DNA from: Aeromonas salmonicida subsp. salmonicida
Lineage (GTDB): Bacteria > Pseudomonadota > Gammaproteobacteria > Enterobacterales > Aeromonadaceae
Direction of reading: 5' to 3'
Length of the DNA: 64,000 nucleotides
NCBI RefSeq assembly: GCF_001643305.1
Contig: NZ_LSGW01000032.1
Span: forward strand, 61,804-125,803
Shown here: positions 20,161-32,551 of the stretch, piece after piece
Layout of the letters: each line of letters begins with the position of its first letter
How positions within the stretch are numbered: the first letter of the stretch is position 1
Position numbers and translations under genes: made by a program
Notes under the pieces: model-generated
What the model saw: only the letters and a program-made list of their open reading frames with translations
Told to the model about the DNA's origin: nothing
Database searches by the model: none

Positions 20161-20368
20161 ATCTGCACAATCCTGCCCGGCCTTGCCCTTCCTGCTCCCA
20201 TTGCGTAGCACGCCACTGCACCGTCCTGCCGCCTCACAAAACAAATAGCCATTCGGACCTTGAAAAGCCGATGTGCCGCACAGATGTTGAACCTCGACAA
20301 GGAGTTACCTCTGTACGTCAGAGATATTCATGTTAGGTACAGCAGCGATAGGTTATCTAATAGATAGA

Positions 20369-20397
20369 TTGAAGTGATTCAATTTTGCGGCTTTAAT
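20369..20397 (+). promoter_or_regulatory. Probable ahpC promoter with possible OxyR site
   Basis: A -35 box TTGAAG and a -10 box TTTAAT are separated by 17 bp, about 105 bp upstream of ahpC. Just upstream, 20347-20368 carries spaced GATAG/ATCTA elements (CGATAGGTTATCTAATAG) that resemble OxyR half sites, as expected for ahpC. The OxyR assignment is tentative. Confidence 0.45.
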
Positions 20398-20503
20398 CGA
20401 TTAAGAAAAGCCCCTATGATGAATCCATCGAACGTTAAACGCCTGGTCCGGACAGACTCTTCAATACCAGACAGGCACATGTACATCACCAAGGAGCTAA
20501 TAC

Positions 20504-21070
20504 ATGTCTACCTATATCAACACTGAAATCAAGCCGTTCAACGCCACCGCCTACCACAATGGCAAGTTCGTTCAGGTGTCTGACGCAGACCTGAAAGGCA
20601 AGTGGTCCGTGGTGTTCTTCTACCCGGCTGACTTCACCTTCGTTTGCCCGACCGAGCTGGGTGACCTGGCTGACAACTACGCCGAATTCAAGAAACTGGG
20701 CGTCGAGATCTACTCCGTCTCCACCGACACCCACTTCACTCACAAGGCGTGGCACGACACTTCCGACACCATCCAGAAGATCCAGTATCCGATGATTGGT
20801 GACCCGACCGGCGCCATCACCCGCAACTTCCGCGTCATGATCGAAGAAGCTGGCCTGGCTGACCGCGGCACCTTCGTTATCGACCCGCAAGGCATCATCC
20901 AGATCGTTGAGATCAACGCTGATGGCATCGGTCGTGACGCGCTGGAACTGCTGCGCAAGGTCAAAGCGGCTCAGTACGTAGCTTCCCACCCGGGTGAAGT
21001 GTGCCCGGCCAAGTGGAAAGAAGGCGACGCCACCCTGGCCCCGTCCCTGGATCTGGTAGGCAAAATCTAA
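20504..21070 (+). CDS. ahpC: Alkyl hydroperoxide reductase subunit C
   Basis: 188-residue 2-Cys peroxiredoxin that reduces H2O2, alkyl peroxides and peroxynitrite. Peroxidatic C48 lies in [11 protein letters not shown] and resolving C167 in GEVCPAKW. A typical AAGGAGCT ribosome site precedes it. The reducing partner AhpF is encoded 111 bp downstream. Confidence 0.98.
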   Translation: MSTYINTEIKPFNATAYHNGKFVQVSDADLKGKWSVVFFYPADFTFVCPTELGDLADNYAEFKKLGVEIYSVSTDTHFTHKAWHDTSDTIQKIQYPMIGDPTGAITRNFRVMIEEAGLADRGTFVIDPQGIIQIVEINADGIGRDALELLRKVKAAQYVASHPGEVCPAKWKEGDATLAPSLDLVGKI

Positions 21071-21086
21071 GCCTCCCGCTTCCAAG

Positions 21087-21110
21087 ACCGGCCCATTCAA
21101 GGGCCGGTCT
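21087..21110 (+). terminator. Hairpin between ahpC and ahpF
   Basis: Stem ACCGGCCC / GGGCCGGT with a short loop, 16 bp past the ahpC stop, followed by a weak T tract (CTGCTTTC). It may be a partial terminator that lowers ahpF relative to ahpC. Confidence 0.5.
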
Positions 21111-21181
21111 GCTTTCTGGCCTCCTCTTGGATCATCAGGCCAGTCATCGCCGACCCGCAATCATTAAGAAGGAATTCGAAG

Positions 21182-22774
21182 ATGTTGGATACCAACCTCA
21201 AACAACAGCTGAACACCTATCTGCAGTACATCGTCAATCCCATCGAGATCAGCGTGTCCGGCAACGACAGTGACAAATCCGCAGAACTGCTGGCATTGGC
21301 CCGCGAGATCAGCGAGATGTCCCCCAAAATTGCTATGACTGATGGCAGTAATGCCCGCAAGCCTTCCATGAGCGTTGCACCACAGGGCCAAGCCCCGCGC
21401 GTTCATTTTGCCGGCATCCCCATGGGTCATGAATTTACCTCTCTGGTGCTCGCCTTGCTGCAAAGCGGCGGCCACCCTTCCAAGACAGATCCGGCCGTAC
21501 TGGAGCAGATCAAGCAGCTGAAGGGCGAGTTTCACTTCGAGACCTATATCTCCCTCTCCTGCCACAACTGCCCGGACGTGGTACAGGCGCTGAACCTGAT
21601 GGCGACCCTGAATCCCGGTATCACCCACACCATGATCGACGGAGCCCTGTTCCAGGACGAAGTGAACGAGCGCCAGATCATGGCGGTGCCGAACGTCTAC
21701 ATGAACGGTCAGCCGTTCAGCCAGGGCCGTATCTCGCTGGAAGAGATCATTGCCAAGCTCGATACCGGTGCGGCCGATCGCAAGGCCGCCGAACTGAGCG
21801 AAAAAGCCCCCTATGACGTGCTGGTAGTGGGTGGTGGCCCGGCTGGTGCCGCAGCAGCCATCTATGCCGCCCGTAAAGGCATTCGTACCGCCATCGTCGC
21901 AGAGCGTTTTGGTGGTCAGGTGATGGACACGGTCGGGATCGAGAACTTCATCTCCGTGCCCTACACCGAAGGTCCCAAGCTGGCCGCAAGCCTGGAGCAG
22001 CACGTCAAGCAGTACGGTGTGGAAGTGATCACCGAGCAGCGTGCCGCCGCCATCAGCAAGGACGGCTATGTGAATGTGGAGCTGGCCTCTGGTGCCACCC
22101 TCAAGAGTCGCGCCGTGATCCTGGCGACCGGTGCCCGCTGGCGTGACCTGAACGTGCCGGGCGAGCTCGAGTACCGCACCAAGGGCGTGGCCTACTGCCC
22201 CCACTGCGACGGTCCCTTCTTCAAGGGCAAGCGCGTGGCAGTGATCGGTGGTGGTAACTCCGGTATCGAAGCAGCCATCGATCTCGCCGGCATCGTCGAG
22301 CACGTCACAGTGGTGGAATTTGCCGATACCCTGCGCGCCGACGAAGTGCTGCAGAAGAAAGCCCGCTCCATGGGCAACATCGACATCATCATGAGCGCCC
22401 GCACCACGGAAGTGATCGGTGATGGCAGCAAGGTGGTGGGGATGGATTATGAAGATCGCACCACGGGTGAAATCAAGCACTTAGGCGTGGCCGGCATCTT
22501 CGTCCAGATCGGACTGGTGCCGAACACCGAGTTCCTCAAGGGGAGCGAAGTGGCACTGACCCGCTTCGGCGAGATCGAGATCGACACCAAGGGCGCCACT
22601 TCCCTGCCCGGTGTCTATGCTGCCGGTGACGCCACTACAGTGCCGTTCAAGCAGATCATCATCTCCATGGGAGCCGGTGCAACCGCAGCGCTGGGGGCAT
22701 TTGATTACCTCATCCGCAATGCGGCGCCAGAGGCGGCAGAAACATCCGCCAAAGCCGATGCCGTGACCGCCTGA
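21182..22774 (+). CDS. ahpF: Alkyl hydroperoxide reductase subunit F
   Basis: 530-residue NADH-dependent flavoprotein that re-reduces AhpC. The N-terminal tandem thioredoxin-like domain carries the CHNC centre (C127/C130). The C-terminal thioredoxin-reductase-like part has the FAD motif [10 protein letters not shown], the redox CPHC (C339/C342) and the NADH motif IGGGNSG. Electron flow is NADH, FAD, CPHC, CHNC, AhpC. A strong terminator follows. Confidence 0.98.
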   Translation: MLDTNLKQQLNTYLQYIVNPIEISVSGNDSDKSAELLALAREISEMSPKIAMTDGSNARKPSMSVAPQGQAPRVHFAGIPMGHEFTSLVLALLQSGGHPSKTDPAVLEQIKQLKGEFHFETYISLSCHNCPDVVQALNLMATLNPGITHTMIDGALFQDEVNERQIMAVPNVYMNGQPFSQGRISLEEIIAKLDTGAADRKAAELSEKAPYDVLVVGGGPAGAAAAIYAARKGIRTAIVAERFGGQVMDTVGIENFISVPYTEGPKLAASLEQHVKQYGVEVITEQRAAAISKDGYVNVELASGATLKSRAVILATGARWRDLNVPGELEYRTKGVAYCPHCDGPFFKGKRVAVIGGGNSGIEAAIDLAGIVEHVTVVEFADTLRADEVLQKKARSMGNIDIIMSARTTEVIGDGSKVVGMDYEDRTTGEIKHLGVAGIFVQIGLVPNTEFLKGSEVALTRFGEIEIDTKGATSLPGVYAAGDATTVPFKQIIISMGAGATAALGAFDYLIRNAAPEAAETSAKADAVTA

Positions 22775-22793
22775 TAACGGCCCTCGTGCCAGT

Positions 22794-22825
22794 AAAAAGC
22801 CGACTCTCTGGAGTCGGCTTTTTTT
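22794..22825. terminator. Bidirectional terminator after ahpF
   Basis: Stem AAAAAGCCGACTC / GAGTCGGCTTTTT with a 4-nt loop. It serves ahpF on the plus strand and, 22 bp beyond its stop, the convergent MFS gene. Confidence 0.85.
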
Positions 22826-22846
22826 ATTCGTGTTATTCACCAAGCG

Positions 22847-24073
22847 CTAGTTGGCCTTCACATCCTCCGCCTCGGGCGTGGCAAAGGTCGCAGGCACAGC
22901 TTCCCCTTCCAGATCCGTTCTCGGCTCCAGCTCCGCTGTCATGGGGGTATTGGGCGGTACCGGCATGAACACCTGATGCTCGGCCAGTGGAATGGGTGCC
23001 CGCTGCCGCTTGCGCCAGCCCAGATACGCCGTCAGCAGGGCACCGCACAGGGCAAAGTAGACAAACAGCCCCTGTGGCCCGAACTGCATCATGACAAAAG
23101 GCGCCAGCAATGGCCCTATCATGGCGCCCAAACTGTAGGCGAGCAGCAACCCCTGATTGGCCCCCAACACCTGATCCGGGCGCAGCTCATCGCAGGCATG
23201 GCTCAGACTCAGGGGATAAATGGAGAACGCCATCCCCCCCAGCAAGAACACCAGGACGCCGGCGATCGGCTCGCGCCAATCCTCGGGCAACAATACCATC
23301 AGCAAAGCAAGCAGGGTCAGCACGGCACTGAGCAGCAGGATCACCAGCCGCCGGTCATAGCGATCAGAGATGCGGCCAATGGGATACTGCAGGCACATGC
23401 CCCCCAGGATCACCAGCGCCATCATGTCCGCCACCCGCGAAAGCGAAGCCCCGCTGTCGGTAAAATAAAGCGGCAACAGACCGTAGATGGCACCGAGGAT
23501 AAGACCTGAGGTGAAGCTGCTACCCATGCCCGCCGGGGTGAGCCGCACCAGCTCAATCACCCCGACCGGTTGGGGCGCCACCATGGCACACAGGGCAAAC
23601 GGTGTCAGCACCATGGGATCCACCCACTTGAGCACCAATTGGCCCATGGCCAGTGATCCGTAGAGCAGTATCATGTAGAGCGACATCAGCCGCCCCCGAT
23701 TGGCCGGGGAACTAGAGACCAGCATCCAGGACTCCAGCACCACGAACAGACCGCCGGTGGCAAAGCCCCCCACTAGCCGCAGCGCCGCCCAACTGACGGG
23801 TTCCACCACCATGCCGTGCAGCAGAAACAGAAAACAGAGCAGGGAAGCGTAGGCCGCATAGGCCCGGATATGACCCACCCGGATAATGAGGCACGCATTG
23901 ACGAAAGCGCCCAGCACCAGACCGCCAAAATAGGCGGCCGACACCAGGCCTATGGCTTGCACCGACACCTGCTCGGCCGAGAGGCGCACCGTCAGCAGGG
24001 TATTGAACATGCCGTGGCCCAGGATAAAAATCACCAGACTGGCCAAGGGTGACAGCAACCTTGTGAGTGACAT
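22847..24073 (-). CDS. YcaD-type MFS transporter, probable TM6 deletion
   Basis: 408-residue major facilitator protein resembling E. coli YcaD (substrate unknown). Family features are FNTLLTVRLS, RGRLMSLYMI, QYPIGRISDRYDRR and the late pair SLSHACDE / ANQGLLLAYS. After LTPFALCAM the sequence goes directly to VAPQPVGVIELVRL. Compared with YcaD about 20 residues covering the second half of TM6 are absent, in frame. If the start of the family alignment is right, topology would be disturbed. The C-terminus has a 60-residue hydrophilic Pro/Glu-rich tail. Confidence 0.8.
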   Translation of the reverse strand: MSLTRLLSPLASLVIFILGHGMFNTLLTVRLSAEQVSVQAIGLVSAAYFGGLVLGAFVNACLIIRVGHIRAYAAYASLLCFLFLLHGMVVEPVSWAALRLVGGFATGGLFVVLESWMLVSSSPANRGRLMSLYMILLYGSLAMGQLVLKWVDPMVLTPFALCAMVAPQPVGVIELVRLTPAGMGSSFTSGLILGAIYGLLPLYFTDSGASLSRVADMMALVILGGMCLQYPIGRISDRYDRRLVILLLSAVLTLLALLMVLLPEDWREPIAGVLVFLLGGMAFSIYPLSLSHACDELRPDQVLGANQGLLLAYSLGAMIGPLLAPFVMMQFGPQGLFVYFALCGALLTAYLGWRKRQRAPIPLAEHQVFMPVPPNTPMTAELEPRTDLEGEAVPATFATPEAEDVKAN

Positions 24074-24203
24074 TGGGTCTCCCTGTGTGGCTCATTAATG
24101 AGCTAAACAGTCATGGTACCGCTTGCTTCCTGCCCACATCAACCCAACCGGCCCTGCAAGGGGCGCGCTATCCTTGATGAGCCCCCTCCTTGAGCTAACA
24201 AAT

Positions 24204-24449
24204 ATGAAAACCAAACTGTTGATGATCGGCCTGCTCTTTGCCGGCAACGCCCTCGCCTTTCACTGCCCTGCAGACATGAAGAGCATTGATGACGCCCTCG
24301 CCAAAGGCCCGGCCCTCAGTGCGGAGCAACTGGCCGAGGTGAAAAGGCTGCGCGCCGAAGGGGAAACCCTGCACAAGGCAGGCAAGCATCAGGCGTCCGT
24401 CGATACCCTGGCCAAAGCCCTGGCGCTGCTCGCACCGGGCAAGTCCTGA
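24204..24449 (+). CDS. Small secreted hypothetical protein
   Basis: 81 residues from MKTKLLMIGL. The signal peptide ends at GNALA-FHC, then comes an amphipathic helical region (ALSAEQLAEVKRLRAEGETL) ending ALALLAPGKS. Likely periplasmic. No family recognised. The upstream part of the longer reading frame (from 24123) lacks a signal sequence and ribosome site. Confidence 0.7.
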   Translation: MKTKLLMIGLLFAGNALAFHCPADMKSIDDALAKGPALSAEQLAEVKRLRAEGETLHKAGKHQASVDTLAKALALLAPGKS

Positions 24450-24510
24450 CGCAACCCGAGACTGCGAAGACTCCGGCGTGATGTCATGTCAGACATGCGC
24501 CACAAACAAC

Positions 24511-24534
24511 AAGGCCACCCGCTGGGGTGGCCTT
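24511..24534. terminator. Terminator between small secreted gene and gcvP
   Basis: 10-bp stem AAGGCCACCC / GGGTGGCCTT with a 4-nt loop. The plus-strand tail is GGTTTT and the minus-strand tail is T-rich, so it can serve both convergent genes. Confidence 0.7.
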
Positions 24535-24576
24535 GGTTTTATCGGGTAGCTAACCCTCATTCACTCTGCACCGCTA

Positions 24577-27453
<2,877 letters not shown>

Positions 27454-27756
27454 TTCCCTATTCCTGGTAATAAGTCCTGGTAACCAAGACCTGATGTTCC
27501 TGATAGCCGGCTGATACCGACTCTACTCATGTTCTGAATACCGCAGGCAGTGTGCACAGTGCGGTACCGGATGCTGCGACAGCATCGACAGGGGGTCACC
27601 TTGTTACGCATAACCTGGCGCACAAACAGACTGGCCCGATGGCAGGCAATACCTGCAAGCGGCGGGCGCGGGCGACTTCACCCTGATGCCGGCCGGAACG
27701 GGTCCGGCTGGCAGACATACAAACGGGCCCTGCCGTGTTGGCAGGGCCCGGGGGCA
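27454..27756 (-). other. Structured gap between gcvH and gcvP
   Basis: No ORF is supported. On top of the gcvH terminator, several inverted repeats follow on the way to gcvP. They are GCCGGCCGGA / TCCGGCTGGC near 27690 (one mismatch), GATGCTG-N3-CAGCATC at 27569-27585, and ACCGCA / TGCGGT near 27540-27565 around a GTGCAC palindrome. This could be a structured 5' leader of gcvP. I see no known riboswitch motif. Confidence 0.45.
27724..27750 (-). terminator. Terminator after gcvH
   Basis: 11-bp perfect stem CGGGCCCTGCC / GGCAGGGCCCG with a 5-nt loop, starting 6 bp beyond the gcvH stop. The tail is short (TTTGT), so read-through to gcvP is possible. Confidence 0.65.
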
Positions 27757-28146
27757 TTACTCTTCGTCCACCAGGTTCTGGTAGCCTTCGGCATCCAGCA
27801 GGTTGGCGAGCTCACCCGCGTCGTCCAGCTTGATGCGGAACAGCCAACCAGCGCCGTAGGGGTCTGAGTTGACCAGCTCAGGGCTGCCTTCCAGCTCCTC
27901 GTTGATGGCAACAATCTCGCCACTCACCGGGCTGTAGATGTCAGAGGCGGCCTTGACCGACTCGGCCACGGCGCAGTCATCACCGGCACCAATTTGCTTG
28001 CCCACTTCCGGCAGGTCGACAAATACCATGTCTCCCAGCAGATCCTGGGCGTGCTCTGTGATACCGACCACGGCCTCGCCGTTGGCTTCAACACGGATCC
28101 ACTCGTGGGAGGTGGCATATTTCAGTTCGCTCGGGATATGGCTCAT
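27757..28146 (-). CDS. gcvH: Glycine cleavage H protein
   Basis: 129-residue lipoyl carrier that shuttles the aminomethyl group between GcvP, GcvT and dihydrolipoamide dehydrogenase. Lipoylated lysine K65 lies in ESVKAASD. The start at [16 protein letters not shown] matches the family; the upstream in-frame extension does not. It lies 90 bp after gcvT. Confidence 0.98.
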   Translation of the reverse strand: MSHIPSELKYATSHEWIRVEANGEAVVGITEHAQDLLGDMVFVDLPEVGKQIGAGDDCAVAESVKAASDIYSPVSGEIVAINEELEGSPELVNSDPYGAGWLFRIKLDDAGELANLLDAEGYQNLVDEE

Positions 28147-28236
28147 TTGTGCTTCCTTATTCACTTGGATCACTTGTACCTGGAGGGGGTACAAGGGGTA
28201 CTGGCGAAGGCGATCCCCTTCGCCGCAATGGGGTTG

Positions 28237-29334
28237 TTACACCAGTTTCTGGCCGTTGCGCACGAAAGCGGGCTTGGTGACCTTGACGGTGACTAGCTTC
28301 TTGCGGATCTCCACCTCGGCCTGCTCGCCGATATCTCGGGGCACCCGCGCCAGGGCAATACTGTAACCCAGGGTCGGCGAGAAAGAGCCGGAGGTGATCA
28401 CACCTTCCCGTTTTTCACCGCTGGCGGTGGTGAAGGTGACTGGCATGCCGGCACGCAGTACTCCCTTCTCTTCCATCACCAGACCGACCTGCTTGAGCTG
28501 GGTACCCGCCGCTTTTTGTGCTTCCAGCGCGGCGCGACCGATAAACTGGCGGGAGGCCGGTTCGAAGGCCAGGGTCCAGGCCATGTTGGCGGCGAGCGGG
28601 CTGATGCTTTCGTCCATATCCTGGCTGTAGAGGTTCATGCCGGCTTCGAGACGCAGGGTATCCCGCGCGCCCAGTCCGCACGGGGCCACGCCGTTATCCA
28701 GCAGCGCCTGCCACAGGTCACACGCCTTCTCTTGCGGCACCACGATTTCATAACCGTCTTCACCTGTGTAACCGGTGGTGGCGATAAAGAGATCCCCTGC
28801 CTGCACGCCGAAGAAGGGCTTCATGCCTTCCACTGCCGCGTTCTGCTCAGGGGTGAATACCTTGGCCGCCTTGGCCTTGGCGTTGGGGCCCTGTACCGCG
28901 ATCATGGCGAGCTCGGGGCGTTCGGTCACGCTCACGGCAAAATCGATGGCGTGGTGGCGGATCCAGGCCAGATCCTTCTCGCGAGTGGCGGAGTTGACCA
29001 CCAGACGGTAGAAGGTATCGGTCAGATAATAGGTAATGAGGTCATCGATGACGCCGCCATCGGGGTTGAGCATGCCGCTGTAGAGGGCCTTGCCCGGGAC
29101 TGTGAGTTTGGCTACGTCGTTGGCCAGCAGGTGTTGCAGGAAGGCTTTGACCCGTTCGCCGGTCAAGTCGACTATGGTCATGTGGGAGACGTCGAACATG
29201 CCGGCATCGGTGCGCACCGCGTGGTGCTCTTCCAGCTGGGAGCCGTAGTTGATGGGCATTTCCCAACCGTGGAAGTCCACCATTTTGGCGCCGGCTTCCA
29301 GGTGCTTGGGATGCAGTACTGTAGTCTGGATCAT
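28237..29334 (-). CDS. gcvT: Glycine cleavage T protein (aminomethyltransferase)
   Basis: 365-residue tetrahydrofolate-dependent enzyme that releases ammonia and forms methylene-THF. Conserved blocks are [20 protein letters not shown] and [16 protein letters not shown], the usual GcvT signature stretches. The ribosome site AAGGA precedes the ATG. First gene of the gcv cluster, with a promoter-like TATAAT about 160 bp upstream. Confidence 0.98.
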   Translation of the reverse strand: MIQTTVLHPKHLEAGAKMVDFHGWEMPINYGSQLEEHHAVRTDAGMFDVSHMTIVDLTGERVKAFLQHLLANDVAKLTVPGKALYSGMLNPDGGVIDDLITYYLTDTFYRLVVNSATREKDLAWIRHHAIDFAVSVTERPELAMIAVQGPNAKAKAAKVFTPEQNAAVEGMKPFFGVQAGDLFIATTGYTGEDGYEIVVPQEKACDLWQALLDNGVAPCGLGARDTLRLEAGMNLYSQDMDESISPLAANMAWTLAFEPASRQFIGRAALEAQKAAGTQLKQVGLVMEEKGVLRAGMPVTFTTASGEKREGVITSGSFSPTLGYSIALARVPRDIGEQAEVEIRKKLVTVKVTKPAFVRNGQKLV

Positions 29335-29494
29335 CGCTGTGTTTCCTTAAGCGTTCGCGACAACACTCGCAATCCGCCTTCCTCTGACAGCCAACAGTAC
29401 GGTCAATCGCCTGTGCAACAGAAAGAGAAGAGACAGTCGGAGTCTGTGCTCGTTCCAGCCCCGCAGGGCAAGAGTGATTCCTTGAACGCAGCGG

Positions 29495-29500
29495 ATTATA
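29495..29500 (-). promoter_or_regulatory. -10 element of a gcvT promoter
   Basis: A perfect TATAAT on the minus strand (context GTCATATAATCC). No good -35 lies at 16-18 bp, which fits an activator-dependent promoter such as the GcvA/Lrp-controlled gcv promoter of E. coli. Predicted leader is about 150 nt. Confidence 0.5.
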
Positions 29501-29571
29501 TGACAAGAGGGCGAGCACGCCGCTCAAAAAAAACTAATCCACCGCTAGTAAACAGACCCCAGACACTAAGG

Positions 29572-29607
29572 TAAAAACAGTGATAAAAACAGTGATAAAA
29601 ACAGTCG
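29572..29607. repeat. 12-bp sequence repeated three times
   Basis: TAAAAACAGTGA occurs at 29572-29583 and 29584-29595. A third copy with two end changes lies at 29596-29607. It lies about 70-110 bp upstream of the gcvT -10 box, where activators of gcv would bind. Confidence 0.9.
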
Positions 29608-29693
29608 AACAGCGACTCACACGAGATTAAATTTTGATTTTTACCGTTTCGTCACAATTTGAAGAAAAACGTTTCGCCTGCCACCCAGATTAA

Positions 29694-29723
29694 AGGCTGA
29701 TGCCCAAAATGGGTCATCAGCCT
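29694..29723 (-). terminator. Terminator of ubiH-ubiI
   Basis: Stem AGGCTGATG-CCC / GGG-CATCAGCCT with a small bulge and 5-nt loop, about 40 bp beyond the ubiI stop. Minus-strand tail TTTAAT. Confidence 0.7.
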
Positions 29724-29761
29724 CGTCACATTAGTTTTGTTGTAAAAAAACCTGAGTAGTA

Positions 29762-31000
29762 TTAGATTTTTTCACCCTTGGCCAACCCAGGCAGTTCGCC
29801 ATCGAGCCCCATGGCGGCCCGGATCACCCCCTGCTTGAGCGGCACCAGCGCATCGAAGGCGCACAATCCCATTCCGCGCACCAGCTTCTTGAGGGGGTTG
29901 GCCCCGCTGAACAATCGCTTGAGCCCTTCCATCGCCGCCAGCATGCGGGCCGCCTCGCTCTTGCGCCAGCGCTCATAGCCACGCAAGTTGGCCAGCAGAC
30001 CTATGTCCCTACCGGCACGATGCGTTTGCACAATCTGCTCCGCCAGCGCCGCCGCATCCAGCAGGCCGAGGTTGACCCCCTGCCCCGCCAGCGGATGTAT
30101 GGTATGGGCCGCATCCCCCACCAGCACCAGTCGCTCGCGGGCGAAGTCGCGGGCATAGCGGGCGGTGAGCGGGATGGCGCTGCGCGCCCCTTCCACCTTG
30201 CACAATCCCAGCCGCCCATCGAAAGCGGTGGTGAGCTGGCGGTTGAACTGTTCATCATCGCAGGCGCACAGCGCCTCGGCCCGGGTGGCGGGCACGGACC
30301 AGACGATGGAGCAGAGGTTGGGTTGCCACAGGGGCAGGAAGGCGAGCGGGCCATCCGGGGTGAAGATCTGGCGGGCCACCGCCTCATGGGGCTCGGCACA
30401 GCGTACCGTCGCCACCAGGGCATGGTGGCCGTAATCCCAGCTGGTGAGCGGAATATCGGCCTGGCGGCGCACCCAGGAGTGGGCGCCATCGGCGGCCACC
30501 ACCAGCTTGGCCGACAGGGCACGACCATCATCCAGCAGCAGGAGTGACCCCGCCTCGCCACTTTGCAGGCTGGCTGCCCGGGCGGGGCTCAGCAGGCTGA
30601 TGTTGCTCGCCTCCCCGTTTCTGTCATCGAGGATCGCCTCCAGCAGCGCCAGCTGGATGACCCGATTCTCGACTATGTGGCCGAGCGCCGCCTGGCGCAG
30701 GCTGGCGGCGTCAAAACCAATCTGGCCGAAGCTGTCTTGCTCCCACACCTGCATCTTCTCGTAGGGCTGCAGGCGGCGCGCCTCGATACCGGCCCAGGCG
30801 CCAACTTGCTGCAAGATCCGCTGGCTGGCCAGACTCAGGGCACTGACCCGGTTGTCCGGTGCCTCGCCGAGCTGGGGTTCGGGCAACTGCCCCTCCACGA
30901 TGGCAATCTTGAGGCCGCTCTCCTTGAGTGCGGCGGCGAGCCCCGGGCCCACCATGCCACCTCCCACAATCACCACATCCACGTTTTGCATCTGCATCAT
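29762..31000 (-). CDS. ubiI: Ubiquinone C5-hydroxylase UbiI
   Basis: 413-residue FAD monooxygenase (formerly VisC) acting on the ubiquinone ring with oxygen. N-terminal dinucleotide fold VDVVIVGGGMVGPGL, then VVAADGAHSWVRRQ, then the second FAD motif VGDAAHTIHPLAGQGVNLGL. The start MMQMQNVD has AGGA 4-7 nt upstream; the longer frame lacks one. The aerobic partner ubiH lies immediately upstream. The oxygen-independent route (ubiTUV) is in the same window. Confidence 0.94.
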   Translation of the reverse strand: MMQMQNVDVVIVGGGMVGPGLAAALKESGLKIAIVEGQLPEPQLGEAPDNRVSALSLASQRILQQVGAWAGIEARRLQPYEKMQVWEQDSFGQIGFDAASLRQAALGHIVENRVIQLALLEAILDDRNGEASNISLLSPARAASLQSGEAGSLLLLDDGRALSAKLVVAADGAHSWVRRQADIPLTSWDYGHHALVATVRCAEPHEAVARQIFTPDGPLAFLPLWQPNLCSIVWSVPATRAEALCACDDEQFNRQLTTAFDGRLGLCKVEGARSAIPLTARYARDFARERLVLVGDAAHTIHPLAGQGVNLGLLDAAALAEQIVQTHRAGRDIGLLANLRGYERWRKSEAARMLAAMEGLKRLFSGANPLKKLVRGMGLCAFDALVPLKQGVIRAAMGLDGELPGLAKGEKI

Positions 31001-31099
31001 CTGTTCCTTTCGTGGCTGACCGACAGGGTCAGCAGGGGACGCCCATTGGCATCGACCCCGTTCAATACGCGGTTTGCTGCCACCTATGGGCGGCACACC

Positions 31100-32323
31100 T
31101 TATTTACGGCACAGGTCGGCCACAAACCCCAGGGTGCGGGAGGCCAGCGGCGCCTTGAGACAAGTCAGCCGCCCCATCAGGGAGAGCAAGAGGTTGCGGC
31201 CTGCCACCAGGGGCTCATGACCATTGGAGAAGAGCTGGGCCAGGGAGGAGGTGAGCCAGATGGTCTTGGCCTGATCCTCCTTGCGTTGCTGCCAGTAGCC
31301 GTTCAGCACGCCGAAACTGCCGATGTCCTTCCCCACTGCAAGCGCGCCAGCAACCGCCTGGGTGAGCAGGTCAAGGTCGCGCATGCCGAGGTTGAAGCCC
31401 TGCCCTGCGATAGGGTGCAGCAGGTGAGCGGCATTGCCCACCAGCACTGTGCGCTGGGCCAGTGGATAGTCAGCCGCCGTCAGCACCAGCGGATAAACGT
31501 GGCGCTGACCGGCCCGCTCGAAGCGCCCCAGCCGCCAGCCAAACGCCTGTTGCAGCCGGGCGAGAAAGGCGGCCTCATTCAGCGCCATCAGTTCATCCAC
31601 CTGATCCCGCCCGACGCTCCACACCAGAGAGGAGAGCCCCTCCTGCATCGGCAACAAGGCCAGCGGGCCCCCCTCGGTGAAGCGCTCGAACGCCCGACCG
31701 GCAAGATCCTGCGCCGTCTTGACGGTAGCTATGATGGCGCTCTGCTCAAAATCGTGGCGGGTCACCGCCATCTTGAAGTGCTGGCGCACGAAGGAGTTGC
31801 CGCCATCGGCCGCCACCAGCAGTCGGGTCTGGTAACGCTCACCGCTGGCCAGCAGTAAATCCACGCCCTCTTCCAGCGGCTCGACCCTGGCCAGCATGGC
31901 CGGGCACAACATCCGGATCTGCGGGCAAGCCGCGATCGCCTGTTGCAGCTCAATCCCTGCCGCCGACAGCTCGATCACCTGACCAAGCGCGGGCAAACCA
32001 TATTCCGTCGCCGACAGCCTGGCCTGACCGCCATGGCCCCGATCCGAGACATGAACCTGGGTGATGGGGGAGCAGTGAGGGGCAAAGCGAGGCCAGAGTC
32101 CGTGGCGGGCAAGCGCCTCGCAGGTGCCTGCAGAGAGCGCTATGGCACGGGCATCGAAGCCAGGGTGAAGCGTGAACTCGGGGGCACTCGCCTCCAGCAG
32201 CAGGATCTGCAGGGGTTTGCCGTCAGCACCTCGTAGCGCTGCGAGGGAGAGCGCCAACACGGCGCCACTCATTCCACCGCCGACGATAGCCACATCGACG
32301 TGAACCAGATCAGATTGAGACAT
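31100..32323 (-). CDS. ubiH: 2-octaprenyl-6-methoxyphenol hydroxylase UbiH
   Basis: 407-residue FAD monooxygenase of ubiquinone biosynthesis. Motifs are VAIVGGGMSGAVLALSLA, LLVAADGGNSFVRQ and VGNAAHLLHPIAGQGFNLGM. The asparagine in VGNAAH is typical of UbiH rather than UbiI. In E. coli it follows pepP, which is absent here; the gene upstream is ygfB behind a terminator. Confidence 0.95.
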   Translation of the reverse strand: MSQSDLVHVDVAIVGGGMSGAVLALSLAALRGADGKPLQILLLEASAPEFTLHPGFDARAIALSAGTCEALARHGLWPRFAPHCSPITQVHVSDRGHGGQARLSATEYGLPALGQVIELSAAGIELQQAIAACPQIRMLCPAMLARVEPLEEGVDLLLASGERYQTRLLVAADGGNSFVRQHFKMAVTRHDFEQSAIIATVKTAQDLAGRAFERFTEGGPLALLPMQEGLSSLVWSVGRDQVDELMALNEAAFLARLQQAFGWRLGRFERAGQRHVYPLVLTAADYPLAQRTVLVGNAAHLLHPIAGQGFNLGMRDLDLLTQAVAGALAVGKDIGSFGVLNGYWQQRKEDQAKTIWLTSSLAQLFSNGHEPLVAGRNLLLSLMGRLTCLKAPLASRTLGFVADLCRK

Positions 32324-32481
32324 GAGATGAGAGGGATAAGCTAAAACGTGGCCTCATGCTATCACAAAGCAGTGGGCCAGGATGCGAAGCCACGGGCAAA
32401 AATCGGGGGGCGGCCATGATGCAATCGAAAACCTGCCGGACTATGTCGGCAAGCCGACACCTGCAAAAAAGCCGGATAAAA

Positions 32482-32506
32482 GCAGAGCGCCACCTGGGCG
32501 CTCTGC
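32482..32506. terminator. Terminator after ygfB
   Basis: 10-bp perfect stem GCAGAGCGCC / GGCGCTCTGC with a 5-nt loop. The minus-strand tail is TTTTATCC. It separates ygfB from ubiH-ubiI. Confidence 0.75.
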
Positions 32507-32551
32507 GTTGTTTTATGCTGTTTCTGTCGCAGTGACGACCGCAAGGGCCAA

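Larger units (their letters stand above)
29335..29761. other. Gap between ubiI and gcvT
   Basis: Holds the gcvT leader and -10 element, an AT-rich stretch with the 12-bp triplicate at 29572-29607, and the ubiI terminator at 29694-29723. I examined the leader for glycine-riboswitch motifs and found none. No ORF in it is convincing. Confidence 0.6.

Noticed and set aside
21164..22480. 438-residue minus-strand ORF
   Set aside because: Antisense to ahpF, low-complexity His/Gly/Asp composition, no family features.
29335..29490. Glycine riboswitch in the gcvT leader
   Set aside because: No conserved glycine-aptamer segments could be found in either the gcvT leader or the gcvP gap.
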